The notes beneath the pieces are model-generated. The model ran no database searches. It was not told the origin of the DNA and saw only the letters and a list, made by a program, of their open reading frames with translations. This document shows positions 50,862 through 58,203 of a DNA stretch of 58,203 bases, piece by piece. Position 1 is the stretch's first letter. Each line of letters begins with the position of its first letter. This DNA is from JBEIGE01 sp040382055. Lineage in GTDB: Bacteria > Pseudomonadota > Gammaproteobacteria > Burkholderiales > Burkholderiaceae_C. The DNA is taken from contig JBEIGE010000019.1 in the NCBI GenBank assembly GCA_040382055.1, forward strand, positions 1 to 58,203. The letters are read 5' to 3'. Made by a program: the position numbers and the translations under genes.

Positions 50862-51548
50862 TTAGGGCGCGGGACGCCAAGTACCACCGTCGATGCTAGA
50901 CACCAAGTTATTCACGGCATCGCGAATGGCCAGGTCCAACACCTTGCCGTTGAGCGTGGAGTCGTAACCCGCCGTACCACCAAAACCAATGATTTCACGG
51001 TCTGACAAGCTGTATTCGCCAGCACCTTGGACCGAAAAAACCACTTCCGATGTCAGCGTGTTCACAATGTTGAGGTTAACCTTGGCATAGGCAATTTGTG
51101 TTTTGCCACGACCCAAGATGCCAAAAAACTGGCGGTCGCCCACGTCTTTGCGGCCAAACTCGGTTACATCGCCCGTGACCACGTAAGAAGCCCCCCTAAG
51201 GGTTTGCGCCTTCTTCTGCAAAGCGGCTTCTTGCCTGATCTCATTCATGTTGGTGCGGTCCAGCACGCTGAAACGCTGGCTTTGCTGCAAATGCGTTACC
51301 AGAATGGTTTGAGCTTGGCCACCCAAACGGTCTACGTTGTCCGAAAAAACACCGCGCAAAAACGAAGAACGGTTGTCAAACTTACCGACCGAGACCGGTG
51401 TGCGTGTCCCGCTGTAAGTCTGAGCAGCAGAATCCACTTTTTGTACGGGCAGAGTCCGGGACCCTTCCTCGACAACACATGCGGTAAGTGCCAACGCAAC
51501 AACAGTCACGGTTAGTGACGTGGACAACCGGCCAAAAATCTTTTTCAT
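50862..51548 (-). CDS. CsgG/HfaB family lipoprotein
   Basis: A 228-residue lipoprotein with lipobox ALTAC then VVEEGS. CsgG forms the nonameric secretion pore for curli; this relative has TPVSVGKFDNRSSFL, FSVLDRTNMNEI and YVVTGDVTEFG. No curli subunit genes are near, so a different cargo or a cell-envelope role is likely. GGGAG precedes the ATG. It leads the three-gene lipoprotein operon. Confidence 0.9.
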   Translation of the reverse strand: MKKIFGRLSTSLTVTVVALALTACVVEEGSRTLPVQKVDSAAQTYSGTRTPVSVGKFDNRSSFLRGVFSDNVDRLGGQAQTILVTHLQQSQRFSVLDRTNMNEIRQEAALQKKAQTLRGASYVVTGDVTEFGRKDVGDRQFFGILGRGKTQIAYAKVNLNIVNTLTSEVVFSVQGAGEYSLSDREIIGFGGTAGYDSTLNGKVLDLAIRDAVNNLVSSIDGGTWRPAP

Positions 51549-51879
51549 ATCTAACGACTCCCTGTGTGAATATCTTAGTCACTTTACCAGACTCGTGTAT
51601 GAAAATTAGCACTGATAAGTCCTAGTCTGGTTCGCCAAAGTCACGCTCAACTACGGATCATCGAGGGTCGCCAAACCTGTATGCCCATTCATCACCCTAC
51701 CACCTAAGGATGGGGCATATGTAGAGTTTGGACTTGCCTCCCGCGTGGCGACATGCCATACCGTTCGTCGCCCGTTGACGCGAACCGGCCCTGGATTGCG
51801 GCGTTTCGTCGCAATCCGCTCGCGTTGCAGAATGCGTCCCGGCAGACTGCCGCCAGATCAACACCTCATGGAGCGCAGC
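51549..51879 (+). other. 331-nt gap between divergent CsgG-like and DUF2306 operons
   Basis: It must contain promoters for both directions. Base composition rises sharply in G+C from about 51730 rightward. Longer frames can be read upstream of 51880 but are not conserved-looking and have no ribosome site. Confidence 0.4.
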
Positions 51880-52272
51880 ATGCAACCCGCCTTCACCCCC
51901 GTTATCCTGATTCACACTTTTGCTGCCATCGCAGCCCTGGCCCTGGGCATTGTCGTGTTCATGCGGCGCAAGGGCACACCGACGCACCGCTGGATGGGCC
52001 GCGCGTGGGTCGGCTTGATGGCACTCACTGCACTGTCGAGCTTCCTTATCAAAACCCATGGCAGCTTCTCCTGGATCCACCTGTTGTCGATCGGGGTCTT
52101 GCTGATGCTGGTGCGCGGCGTGGTTGCCGCGATGCGCCGCAACCTGGTGGCGCACCAACGTATCATGCAAGGCGTGTTCCACGGTGGCCTCATCATCGCC
52201 GGCGCCTTCACCCTCCTGCCGCATCGCCTGCTGGGCCGCATGGTGTGGAGCAGCGTCGGCCTGATGGCCTGA
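51880..52272 (+). CDS. DUF2306 membrane protein
   Basis: A 130-residue protein with four hydrophobic helices (about 7-26, 44-60, 64-83, 99-115). RRKGTPTHRWMGRAWVGLMA and RRNLVAHQRIMQGVF carry the histidine/arginine pattern of DUF2306. GGAG lies six nt before ATG 51880. It leads a GC-rich operon with a 2TM protein and a LytS/LytTR pair, so it may be part of that sensory unit. Confidence 0.85.
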   Translation: MQPAFTPVILIHTFAAIAALALGIVVFMRRKGTPTHRWMGRAWVGLMALTALSSFLIKTHGSFSWIHLLSIGVLLMLVRGVVAAMRRNLVAHQRIMQGVFHGGLIIAGAFTLLPHRLLGRMVWSSVGLMA

Positions 52273-52303
52273 ATCACTGTCAAATGCAAGGAGGAGAATC
52301 ATC

Positions 52304-52588
52304 ATGCACACCGAAGATTTAGCCACCATCGCGCGCCGCCGCGCATCCGCCAAGTTCGGCTTCCTGATTCACCTCGGGGTGTTCATCGCCGTCAATCTCG
52401 GACTGGTCGCCATCAACTACAGCATTAACCCGGGCTTCGCCTGGCACCGCTTCCCGCTGGCCGGCTGGGCACTGGGCCTGGCCATCCACGGCCTTGCGGT
52501 TTATTTCATCGGTTCTGGCTTGCGCGAACGCATGGTCGATGCCGAGATCAAAAAGCTTGAGGCACAGCGCAAACCGGGCGCGCAATAG
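52304..52588 (+). CDS. 2TM domain membrane protein
   Basis: A 94-residue protein with two helices (about 19-40 and 52-70) and a charged C-terminal tail. ARRRASAKFGFLIHLGVFIAV is typical of the 2TM family (PF13239), which is often fused to or adjacent to LytTR-type regulators, as here. A very strong AAGGAGG precedes the ATG. Confidence 0.87.
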   Translation: MHTEDLATIARRRASAKFGFLIHLGVFIAVNLGLVAINYSINPGFAWHRFPLAGWALGLAIHGLAVYFIGSGLRERMVDAEIKKLEAQRKPGAQ

Positions 52589-52623
52589 GGCAGCCTTCGT
52601 CGATCTGCGCTTTAAAACCCCTT

Positions 52624-53640
52624 ATGTCTACGCTGTCCGCCGCCTATTCCCCGGTGCCGCCGCTGCGCCTACTGGCAGGCACCATGGTGCTCAACACGGT
52701 GATTGCCATCGGGCTGACCGTTTTTGGTAGCGCGTCCTTCCCGCACAACCTGGTCTTTAGCCAGTGCATCGGTCTGATGACCTACGGCCTGATCGACATT
52801 CCGCGCCGACGCCTGTGGCCGACGGGCGCACCAGCACTGTTGCCGATGATTGGTATCGTTCTCCTCGCTGCGCTCATCGGCTGGCAGGGTGGCAGCCGCC
52901 TGGCCGCCTTGATGCTGGGGGTGAACTACCTGCCAGCCAATCATGGGCCGGATGCGGCACTCGGGTTCTTCATCCTCACCGCAGCGGCCGGTTTTGGCGG
53001 CACCTTCTACTTCTGGACCCGCGAACGCATCGCTGCCAGTGAGCGGGGCGCTACCAAGGCGCGCCTGAAATTGCTCTCGGCACAGATCGAACCGCACTTC
53101 CTGTTCAACACCCTGGCCAACCTGCAGGCGCTCATTGCCATTGACCCGCCGCGCGCTCAGGCCATGCTGGGGCACCTGGACGCCTACCTGCGCGCATCGC
53201 TAGCCGCCACCCGCACCGAGGCTGCTACGCTGGGCGACGAGTTCGCGTTGTTGCGCGGCTATCTTGAGATCATCGCCATGCGCATGGGCGAGCGCCTGAG
53301 TTTTACGCTGGACCTGCCACAGGAGCTGGCAGCACGCCGCCTGCCGCCTATGCTGCTGCAACCGCTAGTGGAAAACGCGATTGCCCACGGCCTCGAACCC
53401 AAGATCGATGGCGGCCGCGTAACGGTGAGCGCAAAAGAAGAAGCCGGCCTGCTGGTGCTCACCGTGGAAGACACCGGCCTGGGCCTGTCGCCGCAGACCG
53501 CCACCGCCGGCACCGGCGTGGGCGTCAGCAATGTGCGTGAACGCCTGGCCTCCACCTGGGGATCACTCGCTTCTTTCACGCTTGATGACAAGCCCGGCGG
53601 CGGCGTGAGTGCCACGCTGCGCCTGCCGGCATTGCCATGA
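52624..53640 (+). CDS. LytS-family sensor histidine kinase
   Basis: A 338-residue membrane kinase. Four hydrophobic helices (about 13-130) precede the His_kinase domain with His158 in SAQIEPHFLFNTLANLQAL. The ATPase part shows MLLQPLVENAIAHGLEP and VEDTGLGLSP. Its stop overlaps the regulator start (ATGA), so the two are translated together. The helix-rich input and 2TM neighbour suggest a membrane-borne signal. Confidence 0.94.
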   Translation: MSTLSAAYSPVPPLRLLAGTMVLNTVIAIGLTVFGSASFPHNLVFSQCIGLMTYGLIDIPRRRLWPTGAPALLPMIGIVLLAALIGWQGGSRLAALMLGVNYLPANHGPDAALGFFILTAAAGFGGTFYFWTRERIAASERGATKARLKLLSAQIEPHFLFNTLANLQALIAIDPPRAQAMLGHLDAYLRASLAATRTEAATLGDEFALLRGYLEIIAMRMGERLSFTLDLPQELAARRLPPMLLQPLVENAIAHGLEPKIDGGRVTVSAKEEAGLLVLTVEDTGLGLSPQTATAGTGVGVSNVRERLASTWGSLASFTLDDKPGGGVSATLRLPALP

Positions 53641-54440
53641 ACGCGCCGCGCGCCATCATCGCCGAGGACGAACCGCTGCTGGCGCAGAGCCTGAAGGCCG
53701 CACTCGCAGGCGCCTGGCCTGAACTTGTGGTTTCGGCCATCGCCCCCAACGGTATCGAGGCACTCAAACTGATCGAGCGCGACCAGCCCGATATCGCCTT
53801 CCTCGACATCCGCATGCCCGGACTGACCGGACTGGAAGTGGCGGCTGAACTGGCCGACCGGCTCGACGCCGACTCGCGGCTGCCGGCGTTGGTGTTCGTT
53901 ACAGCCTACGACGAGTTCGCGCTCAAGGCCTTCGACCTGGCCGCCACGGATTACCTGATCAAACCCGTCAACCCGCAGCGCCTGCAACGCACGGTCGAGC
54001 GCCTCAAAGTGCAACTGGCAGCACCAGCCACACAGGACTTGACACAACTGGCGGCGCGTCTCGGGTCATTAATCGCGGCAGCGTCCGGCGCAGCCACCGC
54101 AAGCCCCCCTGTAGAGCCGCTCACAACCATCCGCGCTGCGGTTGGCAACACGGTGCGCATGGTGCCGGTGGCCGAGGTTCTCTATTTTCAGGCTACCGAC
54201 AAATACACCTTGGTGGTCACGCTGGATGCCGAACTGCTGATCCGCACGAGCCTCAAGGACCTGTTGCCTCAACTGCCGGCGGCGCAGTTCCGCCAGATAC
54301 ACCGCGGCACCATTGTCAACTTGCAGGCGGTCACAAGCGCTGTGCGCGACGAGGCTGGTCGCATGTCGCTCGCCCTGCGCGGGCGCAAGGAGACACTGGC
54401 AGTCAGCCGCGTCTTCTCGGACCTGTTCCGGCAGATGTAA
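53637..54440 (+). CDS. LytTR family response regulator
   Basis: A 267-residue DNA-binding regulator of the AlgR/LytR type. The receiver carries EDEP near the start, Asp57 in IAFLDIRMPGLTG and a conserved Lys in DYLIKPVNP. The LytTR domain (about 165-265) has VLYFQATDKYTLVVT and FRQIHRGTIVNLQAV. It pairs with the kinase immediately upstream. Targets are unknown; regulation of its own operon is plausible. Confidence 0.95.
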   Translation: MNAPRAIIAEDEPLLAQSLKAALAGAWPELVVSAIAPNGIEALKLIERDQPDIAFLDIRMPGLTGLEVAAELADRLDADSRLPALVFVTAYDEFALKAFDLAATDYLIKPVNPQRLQRTVERLKVQLAAPATQDLTQLAARLGSLIAAASGAATASPPVEPLTTIRAAVGNTVRMVPVAEVLYFQATDKYTLVVTLDAELLIRTSLKDLLPQLPAAQFRQIHRGTIVNLQAVTSAVRDEAGRMSLALRGRKETLAVSRVFSDLFRQM

Positions 54441-54580
54441 CCGTCGCCAGCGGCGTCTGCGTTGACGCGGCAGTCTAGATGTGTGTCGCCGTTACCGTAG
54501 TGCTTCGCTGTCTGCTTGGGAGACGAAAACCCAATGCCATGCCATGGTGGTTACCCGGGGCTTATTGAGTGAAGCCGTTC

Positions 54581-55492
54581 TCATTGCGCTGTGTTTGATG
54601 CGGCTGGCCGCACAGGCTGCCAAACAGCGGCATTGGCTTGCAGCCATAGCGCAGACAGGGCGGGCTCGCCCACTTGCGTGGGATGAAAGTCCTTGCGCCA
54701 ATAGGCCATGAGTGGGCCCGTACAGCGCCATATGCTGCCATGACGCCCCCAGAAGAAGCTCAGGGCGCTGCGCCAAGTGCGTAGTTTGAACAAGCTGCGG
54801 TCATGCCACAAGTTGTTGGTGGTTTGCCGCAATGCGTCAACAGTAAAAATGACGCTGCCAAAGGCAAACCAAAACAAACGCCAGCGTTCGTTGCCGCCCA
54901 AGGCTTTGTACAAGTCAAAGGCCACCGTTTTGTGCTCGGTTTCTTCAGCGGCATGCCAACGCCACAAGGTTTTCAATGGGAGATAGGCACCTGAAAACCA
55001 GTCGCCAGCCACATCCTGACGCTTGAGCGTTTCGTCACCCAGCACAGCGGTGTAATGCTCAAAAGCTGCGGTGATCGCCAACTCGTGAAAGTGTTCACTC
55101 GTAGCGCCCATGCGGCGCCGTAGGGCGCGTGCTCTTTCAATGCGTTTAAAGGCGCGTGGCCCCCAATGGTTGTGAAAACCCTGGCGTTCCAGCTCCGCGT
55201 TGTAAAGCGTGTGCAGTTGTCGGTGGGTGGATTCCTGCGCAACAAAGTCCCGTACCGTTTGGCGCAAAGCATCAAACTCAGGTGTTGGGGGCAGTTCAGC
55301 AGCGCCTTTACGCACAGCCTCAATGAAAAATTGCTCTCCGACCGGAAAACTCATGGACAGTGCATTCATGTAGGCGCTGCGAAACGCATCGCCACCGTTC
55401 CAATGACGGTCAAAGCCAGCGGATAAGTCAACCAGCAAGCGTCGTACAGTGAGTTGGGATGCCTCAGGGATCGGTAATGTTTGGGTAGGCAT
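54581..55492 (-). CDS. Putative metal-dependent hydrolase, PF10118
   Basis: A 303-residue cytoplasmic helical protein. Conserved acidic and histidine residues lie in FVAQESTHRQLHTLYN, FEHYTAVLG and WHAAEETEHKTVAFDLY, consistent with a di-metal ferritin-like site. ATG 55492 is preferred over an upstream TTG at 55540. Activity is unproven. It stands alone. Confidence 0.88.
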   Translation of the reverse strand: MPTQTLPIPEASQLTVRRLLVDLSAGFDRHWNGGDAFRSAYMNALSMSFPVGEQFFIEAVRKGAAELPPTPEFDALRQTVRDFVAQESTHRQLHTLYNAELERQGFHNHWGPRAFKRIERARALRRRMGATSEHFHELAITAAFEHYTAVLGDETLKRQDVAGDWFSGAYLPLKTLWRWHAAEETEHKTVAFDLYKALGGNERWRLFWFAFGSVIFTVDALRQTTNNLWHDRSLFKLRTWRSALSFFWGRHGSIWRCTGPLMAYWRKDFHPTQVGEPALSALWLQANAAVWQPVRPAASNTAQ

Positions 55493-55602
55493 GGTGAAAA
55501 AGTTAAAACCCGAAAGAATATGACTACGACTCACAACCAAAGTGTTGTTGACAACTCTCCGGTAAATTAGACGATTTAAAGGGTTACCCGTAATCCAGGT
55601 AT

Positions 55603-56109
55603 TTAGGCGCGGTCAGCTTGAAAGCGAGCTTCTATCTGTTGCTTCAGCTCCTGACGCAGGCCCAGCAAGAAGGCCAACTCGGCGGCGACGAAGAGGGGGC
55701 CAATCATCAAGCCCATGACGTCATCAACAAAAGCGGGTTTTTTGCCTTCAAAGTAGTGACCAACGAACTGAATCCCCCACCCGATCAGAAACAGTCCCAG
55801 ACCCCAGCCTAGCCAGACGCTGGTCACGGCGGCAGCAAAGCCCGCAGCCAGTTGCAAACAAAGGCCTAAAAATAGGGTCATGGCCAGGCCTAAGGCCAAG
55901 TCCAGACGCAAGTAGTAGAGGCTGGCCGCTATGGCAAAAAACAAGGCAGGACTCAAGATCCAGGGGCCCAAACTGCCCAAAGCCGGGCGGGACAACAAAA
56001 CAACCACGGCCAGCACAATCATGGGAATGCCCACAAAGTGGGTGGCAATGTTGCGCGGGTTGCGGTGGTAGGCGGCGTATTGGCTCAAGTGATCTAGCAG
56101 GGTTTTCAT
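55603..56109 (-). CDS. Mpo1-like membrane protein (DUF962)
   Basis: A 168-residue inner-membrane protein with four to five helices. The family motif YAAYHRNPRNIATHFVGIP, and QFVGHYFEGKKPAFVDD near the end, match yeast Mpo1, an Fe-dependent dioxygenase in fatty-acid alpha-oxidation. The conserved histidines (in YHRN, THF and GHYFE) are the likely metal ligands. GGAG precedes the ATG. Bacterial function is unproven. Confidence 0.9.
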   Translation of the reverse strand: MKTLLDHLSQYAAYHRNPRNIATHFVGIPMIVLAVVVLLSRPALGSLGPWILSPALFFAIAASLYYLRLDLALGLAMTLFLGLCLQLAAGFAAAVTSVWLGWGLGLFLIGWGIQFVGHYFEGKKPAFVDDVMGLMIGPLFVAAELAFLLGLRQELKQQIEARFQADRA

Positions 56110-56310
56110 GGTGAAACTCCGTGTACCTAAGGGCTGATGGCAGGCTATGTTCGAGGTGATTATGAGGGCAGAGTGGGGTTGGTGTGTAGGCCGCAGTTGA
56201 GGTCTTACACATCCAACTCAGGCCACGACGCTATCTCATCTATGAGCCGACCCTTTTTTAAAGCTTTTTCATTTAAGCGGCAGATGCACGGTTGGTTGAA
56301 ACAGGCTGTT

Positions 56311-56322
56311 GATAATAGACGC
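56311..56322 (+). promoter_or_regulatory. -10 element of the radical SAM gene, leaderless arrangement
   Basis: GATAAT (56311-56316) is followed by AGACGC and then ATG 56323. The preceding AGGCTGTT is shared with the promoter-like segment in the 85-bp repeats. Transcription from this element would begin at or next to the start codon. Confidence 0.5.
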
Positions 56323-58014
56323 ATGCCCCACACTGCGGTTTCAAGCAAGTCTTCTTCCCACCCGACCTATGGCGCCATTCAGTCAGGGGCGCCAGCCATT
56401 GTTCTGTGCACGCTCAATGCGAGGTATATCCATGCCTCTCTGGGTCTTCGCTACCTGCTGGCCAATATGGACCGTCACGGCAGCGCCGGTCTGCGCGCAC
56501 AAACTGTTCTGCGTGAATACACCATCAACCGCCCGACCGCTGAGGTGGTTCAGGCTTTGCTGGAACTGCTGGGTCCTGTGCAGCCAAATCGTGTGCAAGT
56601 GCTCGGGCTGGGCGTCTATATCTGGAACACGGCGCAAACGCTGGAGTTGGTGCGGCATCTTAAGCTGCAGCGCCCGACGCTCAAGATTGTGCTGGGCGGG
56701 CCTGAGGTCAGCCATGAGTGGCAAAACCAGGACATTGTTCAAATCTGTGACCACTTGATCACCGGTTGGGGCGATGTGAGCTTTCCCAAACTCTGCCACG
56801 CGCTGCTGTTTGGCCCGCAGCCCTTGATAAAGGTCATTGTGGGCGAGCAGCCTGCGCTGGACACGCTTGCCTTGCCCTACCAAGAGTACAGCGACACCGA
56901 TCTGGCCCAGCGTGTGTTGTATGTGGAGGCCTCACGCGGTTGCCCTTTTAAATGCGAGTTTTGCCTGAGCTCACTGGATAAAACTGCCTGGGCGTTTGAG
57001 CAGCAAGGCTTTTTGGATCAGCTAGCGCAGTTGCATGCCCGAGGTGCACGGACCTTCAAGTTTGTGGACCGTACTTTCAACCTCAAGGTGGAAGCCAGCG
57101 CGCGCATTTTGCAGTTTTTTCTGGACCGTCTGGCGCAATACCCGCTTGAGGCCTTGTTTGTTCACTTTGAGCTGATTCCTGATCATCTGCCTCAGCGCCT
57201 CAAAGACCTGATTGCACAGTTTCCAGCAGGTGTGCTGCAATTTGAGATCGGCATTCAGAGCTTCAACCCCGAGGTGCAACAGCGCATTTCGCGCAAGCAA
57301 GACAACGCCCAGACCGAGTCCAACCTGCTCTGGCTCATTTCACACAGCCAGGCGCACTTGCATACCGACCTGATCTTTGGTCTGCCAGGTGAAGACCTGG
57401 CAAGTTTTGCGCAAGGCTTTGACCGGCTCTATGCGCTGGGCCCGCATGAAATTCAGTTGGGTTTGCTCAAGCGACTGCGTGGCACACCGATTGCCCGCCA
57501 CACAGCGGACTATGGCATGGTCTATGACGAACAGGCCCCCTATGCATTGCAGAAAAACAAAGACTTGAGTGCCAGCGAGGTGCAGGGTTTTATGCGGCTC
57601 TCCCGCTACTGGGATTTGCTGGCCAACTCAGGCCGTTTTGAGCAAACGCTGCCGCTGTTGATGGGGAATTCGCCGTTTGGGGCTTTCTGGCATTTTTCTG
57701 CCTGGTTGTGGGCCACCAGCCAGCAAACCAGCGGCCTGACGCCCGAAGCGTTGGTGGACTATGTGTTTGACTATTTGACCAAGAAGCAAGGTCTTGACGC
57801 TCAAATCGTGAAGGTAAAGCTGTTGGCCGACTACCAGGCCAGCGGTGCCAGAGCCCGACCGTGCTGCCTGCAGGACGTTTTAGTCCATTCCAGCTTGAAA
57901 GAGGTGGCAAAGGCCGCATCGCTGCAAAGTCGGCAAAAAAGATATGCTTCGACTGCAAAGCCAGCCGGCTTATCGGGGAGATTACCAGTGTCACTCCATC
58001 AAAGCTCAGTTTGA
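56323..58014 (+). CDS. B12-binding radical SAM protein (DUF4080)
   Basis: A 563-residue enzyme. A cobalamin-binding-type Rossmann domain (about 20-185, with TLNARYIHASLGLRYLL and KIVLGGPEVSHEW) is followed by the radical SAM core with the 4Fe-4S cysteines in SRGCPFKCEFCLSS. The C-terminal DUF4080 covers about the last 150 residues. ATG 56323 is chosen over an upstream frame because conservation begins here and a -10 element lies just before it. The substrate is unknown. It converges with the gene at the right edge, overlapping it by 16 nt. Confidence 0.92.
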   Translation: MPHTAVSSKSSSHPTYGAIQSGAPAIVLCTLNARYIHASLGLRYLLANMDRHGSAGLRAQTVLREYTINRPTAEVVQALLELLGPVQPNRVQVLGLGVYIWNTAQTLELVRHLKLQRPTLKIVLGGPEVSHEWQNQDIVQICDHLITGWGDVSFPKLCHALLFGPQPLIKVIVGEQPALDTLALPYQEYSDTDLAQRVLYVEASRGCPFKCEFCLSSLDKTAWAFEQQGFLDQLAQLHARGARTFKFVDRTFNLKVEASARILQFFLDRLAQYPLEALFVHFELIPDHLPQRLKDLIAQFPAGVLQFEIGIQSFNPEVQQRISRKQDNAQTESNLLWLISHSQAHLHTDLIFGLPGEDLASFAQGFDRLYALGPHEIQLGLLKRLRGTPIARHTADYGMVYDEQAPYALQKNKDLSASEVQGFMRLSRYWDLLANSGRFEQTLPLLMGNSPFGAFWHFSAWLWATSQQTSGLTPEALVDYVFDYLTKKQGLDAQIVKVKLLADYQASGARARPCCLQDVLVHSSLKEVAKAASLQSRQKRYASTAKPAGLSGRLPVSLHQSSV

Positions 58015-58203
58015 TGGGTTATGTGGAGTTTCTCTAAATCAATCTTCACTTGATCCAACACCCCATCCCAATCGCTTATCTTCTCTTGTCGATACAGTTT
58101 TACTGATGGGTACCAAGGGCTGTCATCCCTATCCAAGAGCCAGCGCCAGTCTGGGTTGAAGGGCAATAACACCCAGGTCGGTTTTCCAAGTGTTGCAGCC
58201 AAG
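57999..58203 (-). CDS. TPR/glycosyltransferase protein, C-terminal fragment (partial)
   Basis: The frame runs in from the right edge and ends at 57999. Its 67 visible residues include LGKPTWVLLPFNPDWRWLLD and SPWYPSVKLYRQ, the C-terminal end typical of bacterial TPR-repeat glycosyltransferases (O-GlcNAc-transferase-like or GT9-like). The N-terminal repeats lie outside the window. Its 3' end overlaps the radical SAM gene tail-to-tail. Confidence 0.75.
   Translation of the reverse strand, partial: LAATLGKPTWVLLPFNPDWRWLLDRDDSPWYPSVKLYRQEKISDWDGVLDQVKIDLEKLHITHQTEL

Noticed and set aside
51753..52322. A 189-codon frame overlapping the DUF2306 gene in another frame
   Set aside because: High G+C leaves all frames open here; the DUF2306 frame has helices, motifs and a ribosome site while this one has none.

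Overview
The window is chromosomal DNA of a betaproteobacterium of the order Burkholderiales, most likely Comamonadaceae (Rhodoferax/Polaromonas-like). This rests on the gene order tuf - tRNA-Trp - secE - nusG - rplKAJL - rpoBC, a 1370-residue RpoB, the rsmB - DUF4390 - NtrY-like - short NtrX-like cluster, a Bug-type solute-binding protein, and dispersed GCTAT...ATAGC short palindromes. Species assignment is inference.

Layout. 1-12.3 kb: the end of tuf, tRNA-Trp, and the secE-nusG-rplKAJL-rpoBC transcription/translation block, with candidate leaders and an rplL-rpoB attenuator, closed by a strong terminator after rpoC. 12.3-17.4 kb: rsmB, a DUF4390 exported protein, an NtrY-like sensor kinase, an NtrX-like regulator without an AAA+ domain, and tRNA-Phe. 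17.4-22.0 kb: an accessory stretch with a Bug/TctC binding protein, an FAH-family enzyme, an M48 lipoprotein peptidase and an HD-GYP gene interrupted by an in-frame amber codon; a 48-nt remnant of a second HD-GYP copy lies 1.7 kb away, and a 14-bp inverted repeat brackets most of it. 22.0-26.7 kb: a serine hydrolase, then FIST and PAS-GGDEF-EAL signalling genes. 26.8-30.0 kb: an Mla-like lipid ABC transporter operon. 30.1-44.2 kb: mostly housekeeping genes (glycosyltransferase, Rep/UvrD helicase, AEC transporter, fused Opu-type permease/binding protein, priA, hemE, CoA-binding protein, a redoxin and a DsbD-like reductase).

44.2-47.6 kb is the most notable region. A complete EcoRII/Dcm-type restriction-modification operon (methyltransferase, Vsr, EcoRII-like nuclease) is bracketed by an exact 85-bp direct repeat. 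That repeat duplicates the first 13 codons of the DsbD-like gene plus its upstream region, which is the signature of insertion with long target duplication. A palindrome just upstream of the methyltransferase start is a candidate autoregulatory operator.

47.8-58.2 kb: a FliD-C-like protein, queC, a CsgG/DUF4810/DUF799 lipoprotein cassette, a GC-rich DUF2306/2TM/LytS/LytTR operon, a PF10118 protein, an Mpo1-like protein, a B12-binding radical SAM protein with an apparently leaderless promoter, and the C-terminal end of a TPR-type glycosyltransferase running off the right edge.

No CRISPR array, rRNA gene or recognisable insertion sequence was seen.
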